A stretch of 64,000 nt of DNA from an uncultured Prolixibacteraceae bacterium (GCA_913063265.1 CAJXZG010000005.1:1-64000), one strand, 5' to 3'. Numbered from the stretch's first letter, positions 36,964 through 45,809 are shown. Program-made: numbers and translations. The notes: generated from the letters alone by a model not told the origin.

Positions 36964-37033
36964 CTCACCCTGATTACGTCAGTGACATAATCGTCCCTCT
37001 CTACTCGTAGAGAGGGAGAAGAGGGTGCGTAAA
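36964..37033. repeat. Right direct repeat of the DUF559 cassette, foldable into three stems
   Basis: The partner of 36506-36575, starting 10 bp after the nuclease stop. It holds a perfect 10-bp palindrome (CCCTCTCTAC at 36995-37004 with GTAGAGAGGG at 37007-37016). A second palindrome has one mismatch (GATTACGTCA at 36972-36981 with TGACATAATC at 36983-36992). Outer arms CACCCT (36966-36971) and AGGGTG (37022-37027) enclose both. The whole could form a three-way junction as DNA cruciform or RNA. It ends 27 bp before the sulfatase start. Confidence 0.85.
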
Positions 37034-37060
37034 AAAACAATATAATATTGAATTTCCATT

Positions 37061-38506
37061 ATGATTCTCAAAAAAACATTTACCCTGATTATTGCTTTGT
37101 TTACCGCAACTTCAATCTTTGCACAAACCCAAAAGCCAAACTTTATCATCTTTATCGCCGATGATGTTAGCTGGGATGATTTGGGATGTTATGGTAATAC
37201 ATATGTAAAAACACCCAACATCGACAAACTTGCACAAGAAGGAATGAGGTTCGATAATGTTTTTCTTACAGCAAGTTCCTGTAGTCCGAGTCGTAACAGC
37301 ATTATTACAGGAAGATATCCACATAATACCGGTGCATGTGAGTTGCACACCGAACCACCAATTGATATGATTTCTTTCCCTGAAGTTTTAAAACAAAACG
37401 GATATTTTACAGCTCAATCAGGTAAATTCCATATGGGAAAATATGCCGAACGTGGTTTCCACTTAACAAGCAACGGAAAAGATATTGGTGATGGAGGAGA
37501 AGCGTTATGGTTAGAAACGGTTCAAAACCGACCAAAAGACAAACCCTTTTTTATGTGGTTTGCAGCGCTGGATGCTCACCGCGCCTGGGGACCCAACAAA
37601 TTCTCGGGAAAACATGATGGAGAGAAAATAGCTTCACCCGATTATTTGGCTGATGGTGCAGAAACGAAAACCGACCTTGCGAAATATTACGATGAAATTT
37701 ATCGCTTCGACAATTTTATAGGACAACTCACCAAGGAACTTGAAAAACAAAATGTTCTGGATAATACCCTTATTTTAATTATGGCAGATAACGGGCGCCC
37801 TTTTCCTGCGAGCAAGACACGGGTAAACGACCGTGGAATGAAAACACCATTCGTGGCATTTTGGCCAAAAGGGATAAACAAAAATCAGGTATGCAAAGAA
37901 CTGGTAAGTGTGATTGATATTGCACCGACTATTCTGGAACTGGCAAGTGCTGAAATACCGGAATCAATCCAGGGAGTTAGTTTTAGCAAACTTTTAAATA
38001 ATCCTGAAAAATCATTCAGAAATTATGTTTTTGCCGAACACAACTGGCATGATTATGAAGCACATGAACGAATGGTAAGAACCAATGAATATCTTTATAT
38101 TTTGAATTCACGACCTCAATTCACCAATCTTGGCCCTGCAGATGCTGTTGGCAGTCCATCTTTTGAAAACCTCGTACAACTGAAAGAAGAAGGTACAATT
38201 TCTACAGAGCAAGCGGAAATTTTTATGGAACCTCGTCCTACAGAGGAATTGTACAATAATTTAGAAGATCCCGAGCAATTTAACAATCTTGCAACAAATC
38301 ACAATTATATCAAAAAACGAAAAAAGCTAAATAAAGTGTTGATGGAATGGATGAAAGAAACCGGGGATGATGTTCCTGAAATTCTAACTGCTGACTGGTA
38401 CGAAAAAGTGCCAGGTTATATAAAAACTCCGGAACACGGTAAAAGGGGTGAAATGCCCGGGACAAAAAACAATGCGGCAATAAATAATAACAAAGGAAGA
38501 TTTTAG
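37061..38506 (+). CDS. S1-family sulfatase (heparan N-sulfatase-like)
   Basis: A 481-residue exported sulfatase with a signal peptide (ends ATSIFAQ). The alkaline-phosphatase-fold core opens with PNFIIFIADDVSWDDLGCYGN, the metal Asp pair. The formylglycine site is SSCSPSRNSIITGRYPH, with Cys74 in the CxPxR motif that an anaerobic sulfatase-maturing enzyme must oxidise. Later blocks are KFHMGKYAERGF, DAHRAW and MADNGRPFPASKTRVNDRGMKTPF. The sequence resembles N-sulfoglucosamine sulfohydrolase-like bacterial sulfatases, but subfamily and substrate are inference. No maturase is in the window. It starts just after the right DUF559 repeat and is followed 18 bp later by the GH78 gene, so the two are likely co-transcribed. 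Confidence 0.93.
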   Translation: MILKKTFTLIIALFTATSIFAQTQKPNFIIFIADDVSWDDLGCYGNTYVKTPNIDKLAQEGMRFDNVFLTASSCSPSRNSIITGRYPHNTGACELHTEPPIDMISFPEVLKQNGYFTAQSGKFHMGKYAERGFHLTSNGKDIGDGGEALWLETVQNRPKDKPFFMWFAALDAHRAWGPNKFSGKHDGEKIASPDYLADGAETKTDLAKYYDEIYRFDNFIGQLTKELEKQNVLDNTLILIMADNGRPFPASKTRVNDRGMKTPFVAFWPKGINKNQVCKELVSVIDIAPTILELASAEIPESIQGVSFSKLLNNPEKSFRNYVFAEHNWHDYEAHERMVRTNEYLYILNSRPQFTNLGPADAVGSPSFENLVQLKEEGTISTEQAEIFMEPRPTEELYNNLEDPEQFNNLATNHNYIKKRKKLNKVLMEWMKETGDDVPEILTADWYEKVPGYIKTPEHGKRGEMPGTKNNAAINNNKGRF

Positions 38507-38524
38507 CAACTAATAATTTTAACC

Positions 38525-41260
38525 ATGAAACTAATAACCAGTCTTTTTTTGCTGATGGCAATTCCGATATTCCTTTTTGGAAAAATTACGCCAAACAAAC
38601 TCACATGCGAGTATCTAAGAAATCCTCAGGTAGTTGATGTAATTCAGCCACGGCTCTCATGGATTAATATTGCCGATAAAGGAGAACGAGGCCAAAAGCA
38701 AACTGCCTGGCAAATCAGGGTAGCTTCTTCAAAAGAAAATCTAAATAAGCCTGATTTATGGGATAGTGAAAAAATGGAAAGTGAAGAATCTTTTAGAATT
38801 GAATATGCCGGCAAAAAACTAAAATCAAGACAGGAATGTTGGTGGCAGGTTCGTGTTTGGGATAAAAACAAAAAAGTATCGAAATGGAGTGAACCGGGAT
38901 TTTGGCGAATGGGAATTCTGGATTCTTTGGAATGGCAGGCCAAATGGATTGGTGCTCCCTGGCAGAACGAAGAAGCTTTACCAAAACCCATGAATCCAAA
39001 TGCTCCACTACCAGAACAACTACCTCCCCCTGCGCCCATGTTCAGAAAAGAAATTCAAATCGAAAAGAAAATTAATAAAGCAATTGCCTTTGTAACCGGT
39101 TTGGGCTATTTCGAAATGTATGTCAATGGTAAAAAAGCAGGAACTGATGTATTGGTTCCCAATCAGACCAATTATGGGAAACGCCCCGGTTTGATTAAGG
39201 AAAATATTCCACTTGAAGATAATTTCAGGGAATATAAAGTAATGTATCTGGCTTACAACATTACCAACCTTTTAAAAAATGGAGAAAATGTTCTGGGAAG
39301 TATTTTGGGAAACGGATTTTATAATCCTGCAAAATACTGGGCCGGTGCCTATGGAACACCGCGATTTATTGCACAGGTTTACATCACATACGAAGATGGA
39401 AGCGAAGATATAATTGTTACTGACGAAACATGGAAAGCATCTAAAAGTCCGATTTTAATGGATATGGTTTATTATGGCGAACATTACGATGCCCGCAAAG
39501 AACAAGATGGATGGAATCAACCGGATTTTGATGATTCGGAATGGGAATCCGTTGTTTTAAGAAAAGCACCGGAAGGAAAATTGGTTGCCCATACTGCTCA
39601 TCCTGATAAAATAACACAAACTATTACTGGGCAAGTTAAAAAACTTCCAAATGGAAATTACCTCGTTAATTTTGGCGAAGAAGTCTCGGGCTGGGTAAGA
39701 CTTAAAAATGTTGAAGGTCCTGAAGGTCACAAGATTAAAATTAAATATTTAAGTAACCTTTATTCAGGAGATAACAGCTATATATTTAAAGGAAAAGGAA
39801 AAGAAAATTACGTGGCCCGTTTTAACTGGTTTATTTTTAGTGAAGTGGAAATTGAAAACTGGCCCGGCGAATTAAAACGTGAAATGATTATTGCAGAGGT
39901 AGTTCATACCTGGGTAAAAGAATCCGCCACTTTTGAGACTTCCAATCAGATGTTTAACGACATTAACAGAATCTGGCGCCGAAGTCAGACCGACAATATG
40001 CACGGTGGGATTGCCAGCGATTGCCCTCATCGTGAACGGTCAGGTTATACCGGCGACGGACAGGTAGCTTGTGTAACGGTTTTGCATAACTATGATGCGA
40101 GGAATTTTTATCAGAAATGGATTGGGGATATGCGTGATGCGCAAATTGTAAATACAGGTTATGTTCCAAATGGGGCTCCCTGGCAGCCCGGTTGTGGAGG
40201 TGGTGTTGCCTGGGGAGCAGCAATTTGTATTATGCCATGGGAGTATTATTTGCATTATGGAGCTATTGATATGCTTTCAGATAATTATTATGCTATGAAA
40301 GAATACATTCGTTATATGCAGACATGGGTAGATGATGAAGGAATAATGCACTCTCAAAGACCCGGCAAAGACGGTAAAGTTTTAAAATGGTTTAACCTGG
40401 GGGAATGGGTAACTCCCGGAGAACTTCCACCTGATGAATTGGTTCATACATTCTATTTCTGGCGTTGCGCTGAAATTACAGCAAAGGTGGCAAAGGCTTT
40501 AAATAAAAATGAAGAAGCGAATTATTACAATCAACTTGCAGAAAATACAAGAAAAGCATTCTGGTTAAGATTCTATGACGCAGAAAAAGGAACTTATGGA
40601 AATGCAGGAGCAAACATATTTGCCTTAAAAATGGGAGTTCCCGGTTCGCAATATAATAAAGTAGTAGCCGCAATAAAACAGAATATCAAAAACAATAACG
40701 GACATTTGGATACCGGGATTTTTGGTACACAATTCTTTTTCGAGGTCTTATCGGAAAATGGCATGCACGATTTAGCTTTTGAAGCAATGAACAAAAAAAC
40801 CGAGCCTGGTTATGGACACTGGTTAGAACTTGGCGCAACAACAACTCGTGAAAAATGGGATACCGGTGGCTCGCATAACCACCCTATGTTTGGTGGCGGG
40901 CTTGTATGGTACTACCGTAAACTGGCAGGAATGAACGCAGACCCTGAAGAACCGGGATACAAACATATTATTTTTAAACCTATGCCTGCTGGAGACATCA
41001 CATATACCGAATACTACAATGAAACCTCTTACGGGAAAGCAGGGATTATCTGGACTAAAAAAGACGGAGACTTTTCAATTGATGTTATGGTTCCTGTAGG
41101 GTGTAAAGCAACGGTATATGTGCCGGTTAAGGAACATGAAAAAGTTTTGGAAAGTGGAAAAACTATTTCGCAGTCTTCCGAAATTCAAATCCTTGAAAAA
41201 GAGAATGGATACCAGAAGTTTTTGGTTAGAAGTGGAAACTATAAGTTTACCCTGAATTAG
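38525..41260 (+). CDS. Glycoside hydrolase family 78 alpha-L-rhamnosidase
   Basis: A 911-residue exported enzyme with a signal peptide (MKLITSLFLLMAIPIFLFG). The N-terminal fibronectin-like domain (TPNKLTCEYLRNPQVVDVIQPRLSW) and beta-sandwich domains (KWIGAPW, GYFEMYVNGKKAG, VLGSILGNGFYN) precede the (alpha/alpha)6 barrel. Its signature is SDCPHRERSGYTGDGQV (Asp499), the catalytic acid loop of GH78. Further on are GELPPDELVHTFYFW, THLELGATTTxEKWD-like WLELGATTTREKWD, and SHNHPMFGGGLVWYY. GH78 enzymes remove terminal alpha-L-rhamnose by inversion, for example from pectin RG-I or ulvan fragments. It forms a transcription pair with the preceding sulfatase. Confidence 0.95.
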   Translation: MKLITSLFLLMAIPIFLFGKITPNKLTCEYLRNPQVVDVIQPRLSWINIADKGERGQKQTAWQIRVASSKENLNKPDLWDSEKMESEESFRIEYAGKKLKSRQECWWQVRVWDKNKKVSKWSEPGFWRMGILDSLEWQAKWIGAPWQNEEALPKPMNPNAPLPEQLPPPAPMFRKEIQIEKKINKAIAFVTGLGYFEMYVNGKKAGTDVLVPNQTNYGKRPGLIKENIPLEDNFREYKVMYLAYNITNLLKNGENVLGSILGNGFYNPAKYWAGAYGTPRFIAQVYITYEDGSEDIIVTDETWKASKSPILMDMVYYGEHYDARKEQDGWNQPDFDDSEWESVVLRKAPEGKLVAHTAHPDKITQTITGQVKKLPNGNYLVNFGEEVSGWVRLKNVEGPEGHKIKIKYLSNLYSGDNSYIFKGKGKENYVARFNWFIFSEVEIENWPGELKREMIIAEVVHTWVKESATFETSNQMFNDINRIWRRSQTDNMHGGIASDCPHRERSGYTGDGQVACVTVLHNYDARNFYQKWIGDMRDAQIVNTGYVPNGAPWQPGCGGGVAWGAAICIMPWEYYLHYGAIDMLSDNYYAMKEYIRYMQTWVDDEGIMHSQRPGKDGKVLKWFNLGEWVTPGELPPDELVHTFYFWRCAEITAKVAKALNKNEEANYYNQLAENTRKAFWLRFYDAEKGTYGNAGANIFALKMGVPGSQYNKVVAAIKQNIKNNNGHLDTGIFGTQFFFEVLSENGMHDLAFEAMNKKTEPGYGHWLELGATTTREKWDTGGSHNHPMFGGGLVWYYRKLAGMNADPEEPGYKHIIFKPMPAGDITYTEYYNETSYGKAGIIWTKKDGDFSIDVMVPVGCKATVYVPVKEHEKVLESGKTISQSSEIQILEKENGYQKFLVRSGNYKFTLN

Positions 41261-41283
41261 GGTATTAAAATTTTAGAGGCTGT

Positions 41284-44200
41284 TTAAATTTTATGAATTG
41301 GAAGTGTAAAACTAAATTTACTCCCCTCGCCCACTTTACTTTTAACAGATAAAACACCACCCTGTTTTTCAACAAATTCTTTACATAAAACAAGCCCAAG
41401 TCCGGTTCCTTTTTCGCCTTGGGTTCCCCTGGTCCTGTGTTTGCTTCCAATTTTAAAAATCTTTTCCAGGTTTTCTTTTGAAATTCCAATCCCGTTATCC
41501 CTGATACTAATTCGGCAAAAATCTGATTCCCGTTCAACAAAAATTGAAATTGTGCCGTTTTCAGAAGTGAACTTAATCGCGTTAGAAACCAGGTTCCGGA
41601 ATATTGTTGAAAACATATTTAAATCTCCAAGAACTTTGATGGTCTCAATTTTTTCAATTTCAAGATTGATTTTCTTTTTATTACAAGCTCCTTCAAATAA
41701 ACCCACTGAGTCAATTACCTTTTCCTCAATATCAAAGACTTCAGGATTAAATTGAATTAAGTTGGTTTGCATTCTTGCCCATGTTAAAAGGTTTTCCAGC
41801 AGATTATAGGCTTGTTTCGAAGAGTTATTAATATTGTGCAAATGAGTTTCAACTTTAGCTTGATCAAGCTTTTTAAAGTTCGATACCAAAACATCAAGGA
41901 ACCCTAAAATGATATTGAACTGATTTCCAAGGTCATGTCCAATAATCGAGAATAATTTATCTTTTGTATGATTTAACTCTTCCAATTCCTGATTTTTTGA
42001 AACAATCATACGGTTTTGTTCTTCAATCTGTATCGTCCGCTCCTGAACTTTTTGCTCAAGGATTTTTTTATCCCGAATCAGCTTTCTTTCTCTTTGCTTA
42101 ATCAATAAAATGATGGTCACAATTATTAACACCAAATACGCCATATATGCATAAATACTTCTATACCAGGGTGGAAGAATTGTAACTTTCAAGCTTACCG
42201 GTTCATCATTCCAGAGTCCATCATTATTTGAACCTTTAACGCTAAAAATATAATCCCCGGATTGAAGTCCAGTGAATGGAACAAACATCCTGCTTCCAAT
42301 TTCTACCCAGTCGTCAGAAATTCCTTCCATTTTATATGCATAGTGGTTATAGTTTGAATTGGTATATTCAAGCGCAGCAAATTCTATAGTAATTGATTGA
42401 ACCTTATGATTTAGAGTGAGTTTATCCACACCTTCTATATGAACTGATTCTTCAATACCACCGGTAGTTTTTTTAAAGGAAGTAAGAACCATCTCCGGGA
42501 TATGTGGATTTCCTGCAAGCGAATCCGGATAAAATGTGTTAAAACCATTCATTCCTCCAAACAACATTTCTCCATCTTCACAAACAAACGAGGCTCTTAT
42601 ATTAAATTCAAGACTCTGCAGTCCATCCTCATGTGTAAATGTTCTAAGCTTTTTCGTTCCTGTATCATATATACAAAGTCCCCTGCCTGTAGCAAACCAA
42701 AGATTGTTGTTTTTGTCTATCTTGATTTCATAAATGTAATTGCTGGGGAAACCATCTTCCTGGCTCATATAATCAAACTCTCCGGTTTTTTTATTCAAAA
42801 TGTTAACATAGGCATTTGAACCAATCCAGATATTACCCTCATCATCTTCTGCAAGAGAAATAAGAAAATTACTGTTCAACCCATAATTTTCCTTTGTAAA
42901 ATGCCTGATTTGATGAGTTTCCGGATTATACATATCAAGACCGTTGATGGTGGCACACCAGATAAGTCCTTCGGAATCTTCAAGCAAACTGTATATTAAA
43001 TTGGCTCCAAGCCGATGATTCGGCTCTGCATCAGTATGAAAAAAAACCATTGATTCATCATCAAGATTAAACCTGTATAAACCGTTAGAACTGGCAATCC
43101 AGTAATTTTCGCTTTTATCCTGAATGATATGATAAATTCGAATATTTTCAAAAGTTGGAAAATCCGGTTTTTTAAAATATTCTGTCCATAAAACAAATCG
43201 ATTTCCGGCCTTGTCATATATAAAAATCCCATTTCGTGTTCCCAGCCAAATATTATTTTTATTGTCTTTATGAATAACATGAACAAAATCGTTTGGCAGA
43301 TAATGATTACCCGAATGTTGAGATGAAAAATGTTCTACTTCTTTGGATTCCGGATTTACAAGGTTTAATCCCTGTCCCCAGTTACCTGCCCAGATTATAC
43401 CGTCATCGTTTTTAAACAAACCGGCAATTACATTTCCCAACAAATTTGTAGAATTGGGTACGTTGCTGTTTCGGTAAATTTTAAATTTTTGAGGTTTTAG
43501 ATCAGTTTTACTAATTCCCGACAAAGTTCCTGCCCACAAATTATTTGAATTGTCAATAAGCAAACACTGAACAATGTTATGCCCAATTCCACTGTTGTTT
43601 ACCAAATAATTTTTAATTACATATTTCTCATTAATTATCGGAGTGATCATAAACAAACCATTTCCCTCGGTTGCAACAAAAATATTTCCCTTTTTATCTT
43701 TTAAAATACTTCGAACGCAAGAATTAATTGAATGTGAGATGCCCTCTTCTGTTAGAAATTCTGCTTCATAAAAAGTTTCAGCTTCCGAGTCAAAAAAGTA
43801 TAATCCATCGTTGGTCCCGGCCCATATTTTCCCTGAAATATCCTCAAACAGTGCTGTGATATTTATTTCCATTAAAGATTGGCCTAAGTTGTTTTTGAAA
43901 GAATAGTAGGTAAATTCTTTGGTTTTTCCTGAAAACATTGTCAATCCAAGGGTACTTCCAATCCAAATGTTTCCATTTCTATCCTCAATGACCGGAACTT
44001 TTACATCTTTTACTGAAGCATCGTATTCAAAATTACTGATATAATGCTCGAATGTTTGATTATCACAATTAAGAATTGAAATTACAGGCGGTGTATTAAT
44101 AAGAATATTTCCGTTTGAAAGACATACGTTATCGTAGCTGTAATTGGTTACATCAAAATCATATCCGGTTTCATATTGAATTCTTTCAAACGTATTTTGA

Positions 44201-44526
44201 TTTCGGTCATATTTATGCAAACCTCCTTTTGTGCCAATCCAAAGATTACCATTTAAATCTTCAGAGATTGCATAAATCCAGTTATTTGATATAGAATTGG
44301 AATCTGCCGGATTAAAACGAAAGAGTTTAAAATTCCTGCCGTCAAACCGATCGAGTCCATTTTGGGTTCCTAACCAAATATATCCTTTAGAATCCTGAAA
44401 TACACAATTGACAACGCTTTGTGACAGGCCATCACTAATAGAATAATTTACAAAATTAAAAGATTGTGAAAATCCCGGAAAAGAAATAAAAATCCAGAAA
44501 ATTAATATTGCAGGCCATAGTTTCAT
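41284..44526 (-). CDS. Two-component propeller-domain sensor histidine kinase
   Basis: A 1080-residue membrane sensor. A signal peptide (MKLWPAILIFWIFISFPGFSQ) is followed by about 14 beta-propeller repeats of the Reg_prop type (DSKGYIWLGTQNGLDRFD, DLNGNLWIGTKGGLHKYD and many more) and a Y_Y_Y domain (about 720-785). Next come one membrane helix (about 792-811), a coiled coil and a HisKA dimerisation helix with the phospho-acceptor in SIIGHDLGNQF (His at about 864). The ATPase domain has NLVSNAIKFT, DNGIGIS and GTGLGLVLC. Unlike hybrid two-component systems of polysaccharide loci it lacks a receiver and an AraC-type DNA-binding domain, so its response regulator must be elsewhere. It converges with the GH78 gene, which suggests but does not prove control of that region. 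Confidence 0.93.
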   Translation of the reverse strand: MKLWPAILIFWIFISFPGFSQSFNFVNYSISDGLSQSVVNCVFQDSKGYIWLGTQNGLDRFDGRNFKLFRFNPADSNSISNNWIYAISEDLNGNLWIGTKGGLHKYDRNQNTFERIQYETGYDFDVTNYSYDNVCLSNGNILINTPPVISILNCDNQTFEHYISNFEYDASVKDVKVPVIEDRNGNIWIGSTLGLTMFSGKTKEFTYYSFKNNLGQSLMEINITALFEDISGKIWAGTNDGLYFFDSEAETFYEAEFLTEEGISHSINSCVRSILKDKKGNIFVATEGNGLFMITPIINEKYVIKNYLVNNSGIGHNIVQCLLIDNSNNLWAGTLSGISKTDLKPQKFKIYRNSNVPNSTNLLGNVIAGLFKNDDGIIWAGNWGQGLNLVNPESKEVEHFSSQHSGNHYLPNDFVHVIHKDNKNNIWLGTRNGIFIYDKAGNRFVLWTEYFKKPDFPTFENIRIYHIIQDKSENYWIASSNGLYRFNLDDESMVFFHTDAEPNHRLGANLIYSLLEDSEGLIWCATINGLDMYNPETHQIRHFTKENYGLNSNFLISLAEDDEGNIWIGSNAYVNILNKKTGEFDYMSQEDGFPSNYIYEIKIDKNNNLWFATGRGLCIYDTGTKKLRTFTHEDGLQSLEFNIRASFVCEDGEMLFGGMNGFNTFYPDSLAGNPHIPEMVLTSFKKTTGGIEESVHIEGVDKLTLNHKVQSITIEFAALEYTNSNYNHYAYKMEGISDDWVEIGSRMFVPFTGLQSGDYIFSVKGSNNDGLWNDEPVSLKVTILPPWYRSIYAYMAYLVLIIVTIILLIKQRERKLIRDKKILEQKVQERTIQIEEQNRMIVSKNQELEELNHTKDKLFSIIGHDLGNQFNIILGFLDVLVSNFKKLDQAKVETHLHNINNSSKQAYNLLENLLTWARMQTNLIQFNPEVFDIEEKVIDSVGLFEGACNKKKINLEIEKIETIKVLGDLNMFSTIFRNLVSNAIKFTSENGTISIFVERESDFCRISIRDNGIGISKENLEKIFKIGSKHRTRGTQGEKGTGLGLVLCKEFVEKQGGVLSVKSKVGEGSKFSFTLPIHKI

Positions 44527-44546
44527 TGTCATAGCTTATTGGTATT

Positions 44547-44554
44547 CAAAATTA
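44547..44554 (-). promoter_or_regulatory. Bacteroidota -7 promoter box for the sensor kinase
   Basis: On the minus strand this is TAATTTTG, an exact TAnnTTTG match 20 bp before the start chosen at 44526. The alternative ATG at 44532 would leave almost no leader. Confidence 0.5.
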
Positions 44555-44640
44555 CAATTTTGAAACACCATTAAAAAAATTTCTTTATAACAATTTGAAA
44601 TTCAGAACCTAATCTAATTATTTCCGACTAAAGAAGCTGA

Positions 44641-45702
44641 TTACTTTTGGTTGAACTTATCTTCGAGATTTTGAATGATTACATCAATCTCCTCTCCAAA
44701 TACTTCTTTGGCATGTTCATACCTTTGGTCAACAAAAAAAGTCAGAAACTTTTCTTTCCCAAAAGTTTCAATCAGCTGTTCAACAAAAATTCCTGCCATT
44801 GGATATGAAATTTCTTGCGGATATTCTTGCCAGTACAACCACATGGCTTTGATATCGATTTTTTCCTCCTCATTTTTTTCCAACCATTTTTTCACAATAG
44901 CCTCTTTATCCTGATTAGCAAGATTAAAACAAACTGCCGTACCTTCGTTAATCAGGCTGGTTTTTACTATTTCTTTTTCCAAAAAGTTGGAGATTACATG
45001 TGTCATTTCATGGCCCCTGGTTTGTTGAAAATGGGAGTGAATAATACAAAAAAAAGGATTGGCGAAACCCAACTCCGCACGCAACACCATTTTTGCATCA
45101 GCCCGCGAATCCCAAACAAAAAAATCTATTTTTTTAGGAAGCTCAGTATTGAAAAATTTATTTATTTCTATAAATGCTTCCTCCCTTGAATCAGCATAAG
45201 ATTTGGCATCCATTTCATCCATTTTCTGAAAATGAAATTTAAAATTATCGGATTCTATCATTGTCCAGTCATCAAAAAACTTGTGGTAACCAAATTGAAG
45301 AAATCTATTCGTAGCATAATTGGTGGCATTGCTTGTAGCATTAAATTCAACACAGTCCTTTAATACTTTCTTCGATTTTTCATGCTCAGAAATCATATAA
45401 TAGCAGGAACCCAAATATCCAAGTGCCCAGGCTTTTCTCCATGAATTATGAGGATCATTTTCTACCGTATATTTTAAATGAGGGATTGCTTTATTATACT
45501 CACCATAATCGGTAAGTGCTCTTCCAAGAATAAGAATATAATCAATGTTTTCGGGCTCTTCTTCCAAATATTCATCTGCTCTGTTAATTGTTTCTTTTAA
45601 ATTGCCGGACATATACAATTTTCCCAGTTGCTCCATTTTGCTTGGTTGAGCTTTGCATAACATGGCAATGGTAACGAGTAAAAGTGTCAGTTTAAGTTTC
45701 AT
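44641..45702 (-). CDS. TPR-containing periplasmic zinc metalloprotease (HExxH type)
   Basis: A 353-residue exported protein. A signal peptide (MKLKLTLLLVTIAMLCKAQ) precedes two to three tetratricopeptide repeats (about 25-120: LYMSGNLKETINRADEYLEEEPENIDYILILGRAL and following). The second half is a gluzincin-like peptidase with HEMTH (His231, Glu232, His235) and the downstream INEGTAV segment providing a candidate third ligand Glu253. The arrangement resembles peptidase MA-like proteins. Substrate is unknown; the TPR region may hold a protein partner. It stands alone between the sensor kinase and a palindromic repeat. Confidence 0.78.
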   Translation of the reverse strand: MKLKLTLLLVTIAMLCKAQPSKMEQLGKLYMSGNLKETINRADEYLEEEPENIDYILILGRALTDYGEYNKAIPHLKYTVENDPHNSWRKAWALGYLGSCYYMISEHEKSKKVLKDCVEFNATSNATNYATNRFLQFGYHKFFDDWTMIESDNFKFHFQKMDEMDAKSYADSREEAFIEINKFFNTELPKKIDFFVWDSRADAKMVLRAELGFANPFFCIIHSHFQQTRGHEMTHVISNFLEKEIVKTSLINEGTAVCFNLANQDKEAIVKKWLEKNEEEKIDIKAMWLYWQEYPQEISYPMAGIFVEQLIETFGKEKFLTFFVDQRYEHAKEVFGEEIDVIIQNLEDKFNQK

Positions 45703-45764
45703 GGTTTTGGGTAATTATTGGTTTTTGTTTTTCAATTTTAATGTTGGTTTGTGGTTCAACCCGG

Positions 45765-45809
45765 CTTCGGCTCCGCTCAACCTGACTGCAATCCTGAGCG
45801 GAGTCGAAG
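45765..45809. repeat. Palindromic intergenic repeat (CTTCGnCTCCGCTCA type)
   Basis: Two 15-bp arms, CTTCGGCTCCGCTCA (45765-45779) and TGAGCGGAGTCGAAG (45795-45809), pair with a single C-T/G-U exception around a 15-base spacer. The sequence is much more GC-rich than its surroundings. The same arm motif is a familiar dispersed repeat in Bacteroidota genomes, as I recall it. No other copy was found in this window. Confidence 0.75.

Noticed and set aside
36506-37033. Two similar repeats with palindromes considered as a CRISPR array
   Set aside because: Only two copies exist, separated by a protein-coding gene rather than short unique spacers, and no cas gene is present.
38644-39039. 131-codon open frame antisense to GH78
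   Set aside because: It is the shadow of the strongly supported GH78 reading frame; its low-complexity Gly/Ser start comes from the sense Pro-rich segment.
31480-41260. Glycosidases and sulfatase as type IX secretion cargo
   Set aside because: None ends in a recognisable T9SS C-terminal sorting domain; the leaders are ordinary Sec or lipoprotein signals.
41248-41264. Small TACCCT/AGGGTA hairpin at the end of the GH78 gene
   Set aside because: Only a 6-bp stem overlapping the stop codon without a T-run; too weak to call a terminator.
44815-45189. 124-codon open frame antisense to the TPR-metalloprotease
   Set aside because: The opposite frame has a signal peptide, TPR pattern and HEMTH motif; this one has no recognisable feature.
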